Assembly: GCF_032397745.1 (NCBI RefSeq)
Contig: NZ_CP135921.1
Coordinates: 8,730,501 to 8,794,500 of the forward strand
DNA: 64,000 nt
Direction: 5' to 3'
Source: Bradyrhizobium prioriisuperbiae
Lineage (GTDB): Bacteria; Pseudomonadota; Alphaproteobacteria; Rhizobiales; Xanthobacteraceae
Made by a program: the position numbers and the translations under genes. Shown here piece after piece: positions 24,793-32,223 of this stretch (position 1 is its first letter; each line of letters opens with the position of its first letter). The notes beneath the pieces are model-generated. The model ran no database searches, was not told the origin of the DNA, and worked only from the letters and a program-made list of their open reading frames with translations.

Positions 24793-25836
24793 ATGCGCCG
24801 CTCGCGACAACCTGCCGGCCGCACCGCTGCAATCCTGCTCGTACTGTCTGCAACCTGGTTCGGCGGTGGCATCACCGCCGGGCGTGCCGAGGAGATCACG
24901 CTCTACACCACGCGAGAGGCGCAGCTGCTCGCGCCGGGGATCGCGGCGTTCACCAGGGACAGCGGCATCACGGTCAGGCCGGTGTTCATCGAAGACACCA
25001 TGGTCAAGCGCCTGACGGCGGAAGGCGAGACCTCGCCGGCCGACGTGCTCCTGACCATCGGGCTCGACAAGACAACCCAATTGTCCGATCGCGGGCTGAC
25101 GCAGGCGTTCGCATCGGCAGTTGTTGAAGCGGCCGTGCCGCCCTCTCTGCGGGGCCACGACGCACAATGGCTTGCGCTGTCGGTGCGGCCGCGCATGGTA
25201 ATGGCGCGCAAGAATACCGCGCTTGCCGCAATCACTTATGAAGATCTGGCCGACCCGAAGTGGCGGAGCAAACTATGCATGCGCGCGGCGCTGCATCAGA
25301 ACAATGTCGCGTTGATTGCGGCGTTCCTTGCCCATCACGGGCCGGACGCCACCGAAACCTGGCTGCGCGGCCTGAAGGCCAACCTGGCACACAAGCCGGC
25401 CGGCAAGGACAATGACGTGATCCGCGAGATCGCGCAGGGCAGCTGCGAGATCGGCCTCGGCAACACCGTGGCGCTGGCGCAATTGCGGGATGGACGCGAA
25501 GGCCGCGACTGGGCCGGCTGGGCCGATGCGGTCAAGGCGGTGCCGACATCGTTCAAAGGTGGCGGCGGCCATATCAATCTGACCGGCGCCGCGGTGGCGA
25601 AACACGCACCGCATCCGGCGGCGGCGCGCCAATTTCTGGAGTTCCTGGTGACGCCAGCCGCGCAGCGGATCTATGCGGCGGCCGAACTGGAGTATCCGGT
25701 GGTCCCGGCGGCGGGTCGCGATCCGATCGTCACGGAGATCGGAACATTCCCGAGCGATACCTTGCCGATCGATCAGATCGCGGCCCATCAGCAGGCTGCA
25801 ATCGCCCTGATCAAAAAAGTCGGCTTCGACGATTAG
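24793..25836 (+). CDS. Periplasmic iron-type ABC substrate-binding protein, FbpA family
   Basis: A 347-residue binding protein with a Sec signal peptide (about residues 1-32, ending G-R-A-E-E). I-T-L-Y-T-T-R at the mature N-terminus and the A-E-L-E-Y-P-V-V stretch near 300 match the FbpA group; the latter marks the region of the iron-ligating tyrosines, of which only one is visible. It starts six bases after the TonB receptor stop, so the two are translated together. No permease or ATPase gene follows, so it must use a transporter encoded elsewhere or act as a periplasmic iron carrier. Confidence 0.85.
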   Translation: MRRSRQPAGRTAAILLVLSATWFGGGITAGRAEEITLYTTREAQLLAPGIAAFTRDSGITVRPVFIEDTMVKRLTAEGETSPADVLLTIGLDKTTQLSDRGLTQAFASAVVEAAVPPSLRGHDAQWLALSVRPRMVMARKNTALAAITYEDLADPKWRSKLCMRAALHQNNVALIAAFLAHHGPDATETWLRGLKANLAHKPAGKDNDVIREIAQGSCEIGLGNTVALAQLRDGREGRDWAGWADAVKAVPTSFKGGGGHINLTGAAVAKHAPHPAAARQFLEFLVTPAAQRIYAAAELEYPVVPAAGRDPIVTEIGTFPSDTLPIDQIAAHQQAAIALIKKVGFDD

Positions 25837-26093
25837 GGCAAACTCAGCATGCGCGGTATCCTTATAAAATTCCGCTCTGCCCCCCTCACCCGACATATTA
25901 TTTGCGACGCGTGGGACGAGCTCACGCTGGCTGCTCAATATAGAACGATTACAAACTGCGCATGGCCTTCGCCGGGTGGCCGCACGAACGACGGTCCGGT
26001 ATGGTCTGATGACGCCGTCGACGAGATGGCGCCGCCAAGCCGCACCGAGACCGGTGCCGATCCCTTCCCTCACCGAGACCGTCGTTTTCATCC

Positions 26094-27332
26094 ATGATCA
26101 AGCGCTCGATCAAGGCTGCGCTGCTGCAGCTGCATTCCATTGTCGGCCTCGTACTGGCGCTGGTGCTGACCGTGATCGGACTGACCGGGGCCACAATGAG
26201 CTTCGAGGACGAGATCGGGACCAGCCTGAATGCCGGCATCATGCGTGTGGAGGCACGCACAACGCCGAAACTGACGCCGGACGAGCTGGTGGCACGGCTG
26301 CATGCGGCTCAAGACATCGGCCAAGACATCGGCCAAGACATCGGCCAAGACATGGGCCAAGACATGGGCAAGGTCTCGGCGGTGACCATGAGCAGCGATC
26401 CCACCGCGTCGGTGCGCATCCGCTTTGCCCGCGACGACCGCGGCGAGCGGCCATCCTCGGTGTATGTCGATCCCTATGACGGCCAGTTGCTGGGATCGCC
26501 GCGCGGCGAGGCGTTCTTCGCCACCGTGCGCAGGCTGCACCGCTGGCTGCTGCTGCCCGGCGACTCCAACGGCTATGGCCGTCAGGCCACTGGCGTGGTG
26601 GCGATCGGCCTGATCATGATGCTGATCTCGGGCCTGGTGCTGCGCTGGCCGCATCGGGCCAGCAGTGTGAAAATGTGGCTGAAGCCGAACCTCGCCTTGC
26701 GCGGCCGCGGCTTCCATCGCTCGCTGCATGCCGTCGCCGGCACCTGGGTGTTCGTCATCTATCTGGTGATGACTCTCACCGGCCTCTGGTATTCGTTCGA
26801 CTGGTACAAGAATGGCGCCGTCTGGTTGTTCTCTCGCCCGGAGGTTTCAGCCGCGAAGCTGCAGCCGAAGGCACCGCCGGCCGGGCGCATGCGCTCCACC
26901 GATGCCGCGCCCGCTGCAGCGTCCCTGACATTCAACCGTGTCTGGTCGGCGTTCCTGCACGAACAAGGCAGCCGCTATACGACGGCTTTACTGACCTTGC
27001 CGGCCGGCAGCGGCACGGTGGTGCGTATCCGATCGTGGCCGAAGGATTCGTCGCATGAGGCCGAGCGTGACGAATTCCGCATCGATGCCGTTACCGGCCG
27101 TATCGTGTCTGCAGAGTTGTATGCCGACAAAACAGCAGGCGAGCGGATGCTGGCGAGCGTGCTCGACATCCACCGCGGCAGCATTTTCGGATGGCCGGGC
27201 AAACTGCTGTTCATGCTGGCGGCGGCGCTGATGCCGCTGTTCGCCTTCACCGGCTTGATGCTGTATCTCTCGCGCCGGCGGTACAAGCGCCGGTCGCAGC
27301 CGAGGCTCGGGAGCCTGGTTCCGGGCGAATAA
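26094..27332 (+). CDS. PepSY-associated membrane protein, probable siderophore-iron reductase
   Basis: A 412-residue inner-membrane protein with four main transmembrane helices (near 12-35, 165-185, 215-240 and 370-395) and large periplasmic PepSY-type regions. H-S-I-V-G-L-V-L-A-L in helix 1 and R-L-H-R-W-L-L before helix 2 include the conserved histidines expected to hold heme or metal. Relatives next to TonB receptors (FoxB, PiuB/FegB-like) reduce iron from siderophores. A 12-bp tandem repeat (26310-26369) encodes Q-D-I-G/Q-D-M-G units in the first periplasmic region. The 257 bp before it hold no gene; the ribosome binding site is weak. Confidence 0.85.
   Translation: MIKRSIKAALLQLHSIVGLVLALVLTVIGLTGATMSFEDEIGTSLNAGIMRVEARTTPKLTPDELVARLHAAQDIGQDIGQDIGQDMGQDMGKVSAVTMSSDPTASVRIRFARDDRGERPSSVYVDPYDGQLLGSPRGEAFFATVRRLHRWLLLPGDSNGYGRQATGVVAIGLIMMLISGLVLRWPHRASSVKMWLKPNLALRGRGFHRSLHAVAGTWVFVIYLVMTLTGLWYSFDWYKNGAVWLFSRPEVSAAKLQPKAPPAGRMRSTDAAPAAASLTFNRVWSAFLHEQGSRYTTALLTLPAGSGTVVRIRSWPKDSSHEAERDEFRIDAVTGRIVSAELYADKTAGERMLASVLDIHRGSIFGWPGKLLFMLAAALMPLFAFTGLMLYLSRRRYKRRSQPRLGSLVPGE
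26310..26369 (+). repeat. 12-bp coding tandem repeat (5 units)
   Basis: Three copies of CAAGACATCGGC followed by two of CAAGACATGGGC, in frame, encoding Q-D-I-G three times and Q-D-M-G twice in the PepSY membrane protein. Likely to vary in copy number between strains. Confidence 0.95.
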
Positions 27333-27352
27333 GAAAAGGTACGCGCAACGCG

Positions 27353-27556
27353 TCAGGACAGCATCGCAATCACCGCCTGGATCTGGGCGGACGCTACCGC
27401 GACCAGTCCATCAAAGGAGGTGTGGCCGTGGGCCGCGGCCTTGAGAATGACCTCAGCCATCGCGGCCTTGACGCCGAACACCGATTGATCGGCGGGGATC
27501 CTGGCCATCACGGCTTCGAGAGCGGCGCGCATGGTCTGAACAAGCTCGGGATTCAT
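27353..27556 (-). CDS. Small hypothetical helical protein
   Basis: A 67-residue protein, probably cytosolic and all-helical, with no recognised family. The ATG at 27556 (M-N-P-E-L-V-Q-T-M) has GGAGG at a good distance. It is convergent with the PepSY protein gene (20-bp gap between stops). Confidence 0.6.
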   Translation of the reverse strand: MNPELVQTMRAALEAVMARIPADQSVFGVKAAMAEVILKAAAHGHTSFDGLVAVASAQIQAVIAMLS

Positions 27557-27696
27557 GGCTGTCCTCCATGGTCCCGGATCATACGCGACGGACGAGACAC
27601 GCCGACTCACAGCCGCGTGTCATTGCTCAATTTTAATGCTTATCAATTTCAGCGTTTGTAATTTTCACGTCATAAAACGCGACGCGTGGTTTCGCC

Positions 27697-29319
27697 TCAG
27701 CTGTGCAGCCCCGGCGCCTCGTGGCCCGTGCGCGCGACATATTCGGTGTAGCCGCCGCCATACTGGTGGATGCCCTCGGGGGTCAGCTCCAGCACGCGGT
27801 TGGAGAGTTCGGCGAGGAAGTGGCGGTCATGGGACACGAACAGCATGGTGCCTTCGTAGTCCTTGAGTGCCGAGATCAGCATTTCCTTGGTGGCCATGTC
27901 CAGATGGTTGGTGGGCTCGTCCAGCACCAGGAAGTTCGGCGGATCGAACAGCATCAGCGCCATCACCAGACGCGCTTTCTCACCGCCCGACAATACGCGG
28001 CAACGCTTCTCGACGTCGTCGCCGGAGAAGCCGAAGCAGCCGGCCAGCGCGCGCAGCGAGCCTTGTCCGGCCTGCGGGAATGCATCCTCCAGCGACTGGA
28101 ACACAGTGCGCTCGCCTTCCAGCAGGTCCATCGCGTGCTGCGCGAAGTAACCCATCTTGACGCTGGCGCCGAGCGCCACGGTGCCGGTGTCGGGCTCGGT
28201 GGAGCCCGCGATCAGCTTCAGCAGCGTGGACTTGCCCGCGCCATTGATGCCCATGATGCACCAGCGCTCACGGCGGCGCACTGAAAAATCCAGCCCCTGA
28301 TAGATGCTGCGGCTGCCATACCCCTTGTGCACGTTCTTCAGGCTGACCACGTCGTCGCCGGAGCGCGGCGCCGGCAGGAAGTCGAAGGTCACGGTCTGGC
28401 GGCGCTTCGGCGGCTCGACCCGCTCGATCTTTTCCAGTTTCTTGACCCGGCTCTGCACCTGCGCGGCGTGGGAGGCCCGCGCCTTGAAGCGCTCGATGAA
28501 CTTGATCTCCTTGGCGAGCATCGCCTGCTGGCGCTCGAACTGCGCCTGCTGCTGCTTTTCGTTCAGCGCGCGCTGCTGCTCGTAGAATTCATAGTCGCCG
28601 GAGTAAGTGGTGAGGCCGCCGCCGTCGATCTCCACGATCTTGCCGACGATGCGGTTCATGAACTCGCGATCATGCGAGGTCATCAGCAGCACGCCCTCAT
28701 AACCCTTCAGGAATTGCTCCAGCCAGATCAGGCTTTCCAGATCGAGATGGTTGCTGGGCTCGTCCAGCAGCATGGCGTCGGGACGCATCAGCAGAATGCG
28801 GGCCAGCGCCACGCGCATCTTCCAGCCGCCCGACAGCGCGCCGACATCGCCCTCCATCATCTCCTGGCTGAAGCTCAATCCCGCCAGTACTTCGCGGGCG
28901 CGGCCATCCAGCGCATAGCCGTCCAGTTCTTCGAACCGCGCCTGCACCTCGCCATAGCGGGTGATGATGCTGTCCATGTCGTCGGCCATTTCCGGATCGC
29001 CCATGGCGGCTTCCAGCTGCCGCAGCTCCGCCGCGACCTCGCTGACCGGACCGGCACCGTCCATCACTTCGGCCACCGCACTGCGGCCTGCCATTTCGCC
29101 CACGTCCTGGCTGAAATAGCCGATGGTCACGCCGCGATCGACCGCCACCTGGCCCTCGTCCGGCAGTTCCTGTCCCGTGATCATCCGGAACAGCGTGGTT
29201 TTGCCGGCCCCGTTGGGACCGACCAGGCCGACCTTTTCGCCCTTCTGGAGCGCCGCGGAGGCCTCGATGAAGAGAATCTGGTGGCCTTGTTGCTTGCTGA
29301 TGTTGTCGAGACGGATCAT
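27697..29319 (-). CDS. ABC-F family ATPase (ribosome-associated, YbiT/Uup-like)
   Basis: A 540-residue soluble protein with two ABC ATPase domains. Walker A motifs are G-P-N-G-A-G-K-T-T (about 34-42) and G-I-N-G-A-G-K-S-T (about 355-363), with two L-S-G-G signatures and two D-E-P-S/T-N-H-L-D Walker B regions. Between them lies the charged linker (A-L-N-E-K-Q-Q-Q-A-Q-F-E-R) that reaches into the ribosomal exit site in ABC-F proteins. It has no membrane segment, so it acts in translation, not transport. It is a single gene with no operon partner. Confidence 0.95.
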   Translation of the reverse strand: MIRLDNISKQQGHQILFIEASAALQKGEKVGLVGPNGAGKTTLFRMITGQELPDEGQVAVDRGVTIGYFSQDVGEMAGRSAVAEVMDGAGPVSEVAAELRQLEAAMGDPEMADDMDSIITRYGEVQARFEELDGYALDGRAREVLAGLSFSQEMMEGDVGALSGGWKMRVALARILLMRPDAMLLDEPSNHLDLESLIWLEQFLKGYEGVLLMTSHDREFMNRIVGKIVEIDGGGLTTYSGDYEFYEQQRALNEKQQQAQFERQQAMLAKEIKFIERFKARASHAAQVQSRVKKLEKIERVEPPKRRQTVTFDFLPAPRSGDDVVSLKNVHKGYGSRSIYQGLDFSVRRRERWCIMGINGAGKSTLLKLIAGSTEPDTGTVALGASVKMGYFAQHAMDLLEGERTVFQSLEDAFPQAGQGSLRALAGCFGFSGDDVEKRCRVLSGGEKARLVMALMLFDPPNFLVLDEPTNHLDMATKEMLISALKDYEGTMLFVSHDRHFLAELSNRVLELTPEGIHQYGGGYTEYVARTGHEAPGLHS

Positions 29320-29403
29320 GGGGGCGCGGGAACCTGGACAGGACGGATTTGCGCTGTCTTTAGGCTATGTTGCGCTGCGGTGAAAGGGTTTTCCGGCTGC
29401 CGG

Positions 29404-30243
29404 TCACTTCGCCGGGGACGGCGCAACGCACAGCCTCCAGAGCGACCAGACGCGGTCCAGCACGGCCAGATTGGTGGCATCGGCCCGGGCGGCCTCATCC
29501 GGTGTCAGATACGTCACCTCGCCGCCGAGCGCTGCGGCTTGCGATTGAAGCCGAGCATTGACGTCGGTGTAATAGGCCCGGAATACAGCGACCTTGACGG
29601 ACGGCCCGACGGTCACATCGCCATGGCCACGCATCAGGACCACCGATTTGTCGCCGAGCGCCCGGGCCAGCGACTGGCCGATGGCCGGGCTGCGCACCAG
29701 CATGTCGGTTTCGCCGAAGTCCTTGCGAATGTCCCACACCGGCGCGCCGGCACCGAGAAAGGCCGCGTTGTGATAGACCGGCCGCAGCGGCAGCCGGCTC
29801 ACCGTGAAGGGGATGACACCGGGCGAATGGGCATGCACCACCGCTGTCACGTCCGGCCGCGCCTTGTAGATCTCGGCATGAATGAAACGCTCGAGGAAGA
29901 CGGCACGCCCGCGCGCATCCACGGCATTGCCGTCGCGGTCGAACTCCATGATATCGGCGGCGGTGACCAGCGCCGGCGCAAGCGAGCGCGACATCAGGAA
30001 GTGATCGGGATTGCCGGGGGCACGTGCGCTGACATGGCCGAAGCCGTCGAGCACGCCGAAGTCGGCGAGGATGCGGCTGCCGGCAACGAGATCGTCGATC
30101 ACAGCGGCATCTGTGGGGGTGGAAGCCGGGGGAGCGGCCTGGGCCTGCGCAACCCCGGAAAGCAGCAGGACGGCGAATACAAGACCTGCTCCGACACTCA
30201 TGCCGGTGGATCGAGCCAGGAAATGACCCAATCTTGCGGCCAT
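29404..30243 (-). CDS. Secreted class II aldolase/adducin family protein
   Basis: A 279-residue protein with an N-terminal signal peptide (hydrophobic core about 17-33, then A-Q-A-Q-A-A-P). The mature part is a class II aldolase domain: F-G-H-V-S-A-R, the zinc-type pair H-A-H-S near residue 147, and L-M-R-G-H-G-D further on. Most members (fuculose- or ribulose-phosphate aldolases) are cytosolic, so export is unusual and argues against a phosphorylated substrate. I chose the ATG at 30243, which has GGAG upstream; a GTG at 30249 is possible. It directly follows a 45-codon gene (2-bp gap) and is probably coupled to it. Confidence 0.88.
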   Translation of the reverse strand: MAARLGHFLARSTGMSVGAGLVFAVLLLSGVAQAQAAPPASTPTDAAVIDDLVAGSRILADFGVLDGFGHVSARAPGNPDHFLMSRSLAPALVTAADIMEFDRDGNAVDARGRAVFLERFIHAEIYKARPDVTAVVHAHSPGVIPFTVSRLPLRPVYHNAAFLGAGAPVWDIRKDFGETDMLVRSPAIGQSLARALGDKSVVLMRGHGDVTVGPSVKVAVFRAYYTDVNARLQSQAAALGGEVTYLTPDEAARADATNLAVLDRVWSLWRLCVAPSPAK

Positions 30244-30245
30244 GT

Positions 30246-30383
30246 TCACTCCGGCTGGGACACCATCGCCGCGGTCCAGTCCACGCTGTAATACGCGCTC
30301 GCCTTGCTCGCGAGCGCCGCGGCCAGAAGGCAGACGATCAGCACCAGCACCTTGGTCGAGAAGATTTTATGGAACAATTTCAT
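30246..30383 (-). CDS. 45-residue secreted or membrane-anchored peptide
   Basis: A small gene immediately upstream of the secreted aldolase. The protein starts M-K-L-F-H-K-I-F-S-T-K, has a hydrophobic stretch of about 14 residues, then A-S-K-A-S-A-Y-Y, a good signal peptidase site, leaving a mature peptide of about 17 residues ending S-Q-P-E. GGGACG lies upstream of the ATG. The stop codon is 2 bp from the aldolase ATG, which supports coupled translation. No family is recognised. A long palindrome begins directly before its start codon. Confidence 0.65.
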   Translation of the reverse strand: MKLFHKIFSTKVLVLIVCLLAAALASKASAYYSVDWTAAMVSQPE

Positions 30384-30457
30384 CTAGCGTCCCGAATTCG
30401 AAGTTCGCACCATTTTCCGCACCCCTGAACGAACTTCGAATTCGATAAGGACGCTAG
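30384..30457. repeat. Long palindromic repeat 1 (family D)
   Basis: CTAGCGTCC...GAATTCGAAGTTCG pairs with CGAACTTCGAATTC...GGACGCTAG across a 22-base loop, about 23 paired bases with a small bulge. It sits between the 45-codon gene and a second palindrome of similar design. Confidence 0.9.
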
Positions 30458-30469
30458 CAACTTTATGAT

Positions 30470-30548
30470 TCTAGTGTGCTTTATGAATGCGAAGTTCCTG
30501 AAAGAGCGCGCCGCAAAGGCACAGGAACTTCGCATTCAGCACACTAGA
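30470..30548. repeat. Long palindromic repeat 2 (family D)
   Basis: TCTAGTGTGCT...TGAATGCGAAGTTCCTG pairs with CAGGAACTTCGCATTCA...CACACTAGA, about 27 paired bases around a 21-base loop. It is arranged like the neighbouring palindrome (short outer arm starting CTAG, then a longer inner arm containing GAAGTTC) but differs in sequence. Confidence 0.9.
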
Positions 30549-30616
30549 ACTCCGATCCGCCTCCCTATAGGGCAACGGCCGGTCCGGCACAATCGGGCTG
30601 ATCCGGCCCCCGACAG

Positions 30617-31111
30617 CTAGAAATCCAGCTTGTCGCGGATGCTGTCGATCCCCGCCTTGGCGCAGGCCTCGTCCTTGTCGCCGCCGGGCGCGCCGGACAC
30701 GCCGATGGCGCCGAGCAGCGTACCGCCGGCCTCGATGATCAGACCGCCGCCCAGCATGGTGACCCGCGGGAGAGTGGCGAGGCGCGCATCGAGCGTGCCA
30801 GCCTGGATCGACTTCACCATGTCGGAGGTGTTGGCGCGGAAACCGAGCGCGGTCCAGGCCTTGTCGGTGGCGGTGCGCGGCGCCGGCAGGCCGGCGAACC
30901 GATCGCGCAGCATCACCTGCGGCTCGCCGAACCGATCGAGCACCGCGACGGCGATCTGATAGCCGTCGGTGCGGCAGCGTTTCAGCGCGGCCTGCGCAGC
31001 TTCGAGCGCGACATCCGGTGACAACGATTTGTAGGTGACGGTTACTTCCTCTGCTCTCGCCACACTGGCGAGCGCGACGGCGGCAAGCGATACTGCAATT
31101 AGTCCCTTCAA
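30617..31111 (-). CDS. Exported GlcG/HbpS family heme-binding-type protein
   Basis: A 164-residue protein with a signal peptide (residues 1-20, V-A-R-A-E-E). The mature part is a GlcG/HbpS domain: A-L-K-R-C-R-T-D-G-Y, V-A-V-L-D-R-F-G, D-K-A-W-T-A and the glycine-rich G-G-G-L-I-I-E-A-G-G-T-L-L-G-A-I-G-V-S-G. Members bind heme or cobalamin-like ligands, or are of unknown role. It ends the leftward sox cluster, 16 bp after a DsrE-like gene, so it may have a periplasmic role in sulfur oxidation, for instance in cofactor handling (inference). Confidence 0.88.
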   Translation of the reverse strand: MKGLIAVSLAAVALASVARAEEVTVTYKSLSPDVALEAAQAALKRCRTDGYQIAVAVLDRFGEPQVMLRDRFAGLPAPRTATDKAWTALGFRANTSDMVKSIQAGTLDARLATLPRVTMLGGGLIIEAGGTLLGAIGVSGAPGGDKDEACAKAGIDSIRDKLDF

Positions 31112-31127
31112 GATTCCCTCCGCGTCC

Positions 31128-31589
31128 TCACGGCTTGAGATAACTCCAGCCGTCTTCCTGCAATTCCATCAGCCGCACCGCGCCCGACGGCACCAGGCTC
31201 GCCTGTGGAACGATGGTGATGGCATGGCCCTCACGCTTCTCCATGCCTTCCTTGGTGTTGTTGCAGGCCGCGAACTTGATCGACGACGGGAAGGAAAACT
31301 CCGACATCTGCCGCAGCCGGTCCTTCACCGGCGAGGTGTCATCGCGGAACATGTGCAGGCCCGGCCCATAGGCCACCACCTCGATCTGCACGTCCTCGCC
31401 CTTGGCCTTGTAGTATTCCATGATGTTGGCGGCGTTGTTCAACGCGAGATTCATGATCGCGGGATCGTTCTGGTCAACCTGGATGGCGACCTTGTGCGAC
31501 TTGGTATCCGCGGCGGCTACGCCCGCGACCGCGGAAGCGAGCAACAGCAGGCCTGCGAGCGTCGTGACGATTGTCCTCGTGATGGGCAT
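31128..31589 (-). CDS. Exported DsrE-like protein 1
   Basis: A 153-residue protein with a signal peptide (about residues 1-26) and a DsrE/DsrF-like fold (K-V-A-I-Q-V-D-Q-N-D, N-I-M-E-Y-Y, V-V-A-Y-G-P-G-L). A single cysteine in F-A-A-C-N-N-T occupies the position of the sulfur-carrying cysteine of DsrE/TusD proteins. Those proteins are cytosolic sulfur carriers, so export points to a periplasmic sulfur relay next to SoxYZ. It follows a second exported DsrE-like gene by 21 bp. Confidence 0.87.
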   Translation of the reverse strand: MPITRTIVTTLAGLLLLASAVAGVAAADTKSHKVAIQVDQNDPAIMNLALNNAANIMEYYKAKGEDVQIEVVAYGPGLHMFRDDTSPVKDRLRQMSEFSFPSSIKFAACNNTKEGMEKREGHAITIVPQASLVPSGAVRLMELQEDGWSYLKP

Positions 31590-31610
31590 CGGACTTCCCT
31601 CCCCTTATTG

Positions 31611-32072
31611 TTATGGGCGGACAATCGTGTAGCCGCTTTCGGCAAGGCTGAGAAGCTGGGCCACACCGGCCTCGACTTCGATCGCATTGGGATTGACCGC
31701 CAGGCGCTGCCCGGTCTCGCGCGCGATGGTGTCCAGGGTGTTGCCGCAGATATCGAACCGCACGCCCTGCGCCACCAGGCTGTCGACCAGCTTGCGGTTG
31801 GCATTATCGGCCTTCAGCAGATCGATGCCGGGGCCGAAGGTCACGACTTCAATCGCGACCTTGTCGGGACCGTAATACTTCAGGAGGTTGTAGGCCACGC
31901 TGATGACCAGCCCCTCTTTCTTCGGATCGCTGTCAGAGAGCTGCAGCGCGAGGTGGTGCTCGGCGAAGGGCTTGTCGGCGGGTTTAGCGTTCTGCGCGAG
32001 GGCCGTGCCGGGCGCGAGCACCAGGGTTGCGAAGCACGCAAGTGCGACAACTGCTCTGCGCCGATTGGTCAT
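31611..32072 (-). CDS. Exported DsrE-like protein 2
   Basis: A 153-residue protein with a signal peptide (about residues 1-27, ending A-L-A-Q-N) and a DsrE-like domain (H-L-A-L-Q-L-S-D, Y-N-L-L-K-Y-Y, V-V-T-F-G-P-G-I). Its lone mature-part cysteine, in F-D-I-C-G-N-T, lines up with that of its neighbour, so the pair may be a duplication and may form a heteromer. I chose the ATG at 32072, which has GGGCGGAAC upstream; the frame upstream runs into a REP element. Confidence 0.87.
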   Translation of the reverse strand: MTNRRRAVVALACFATLVLAPGTALAQNAKPADKPFAEHHLALQLSDSDPKKEGLVISVAYNLLKYYGPDKVAIEVVTFGPGIDLLKADNANRKLVDSLVAQGVRFDICGNTLDTIARETGQRLAVNPNAIEVEAGVAQLLSLAESGYTIVRP

Positions 32073-32100
32073 TGTTGTTCCGCCCTGATGTCTCTCTCGG

Positions 32101-32188
32101 TCATGGCCGGGCCTGTCCCGGCCATCCACGTCTTGCTCGCTCATATGCCGTCAAGACGCGGACGCCCGCAACACGCGCGGGCATGACG
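32101..32188. repeat. REP-like palindromic element (family A)
   Basis: TCATGGCCGGG-CCTGT-CCCGGCCATCCACGTCTT, then AAGACGCGGACGCCCG and a diverged second hairpin ending GCATGACG. Same layout as 12957-13048. It separates soxB from the DsrE-like genes. Confidence 0.8.
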
Positions 32189-32223
32189 CGGAATGTAACG
32201 TAACGCCCGAGCGCCAGGTTTCA

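Noticed and set aside
28327..30291. Plus-strand frame of about 650 codons opposite the ABC-F and aldolase genes
   Set aside because: Antisense shadow of two well-supported minus-strand genes.
30384..30548. CRISPR array
   Set aside because: The repeats are inverted, only two, and not identical; there are no regular spacers or cas genes.
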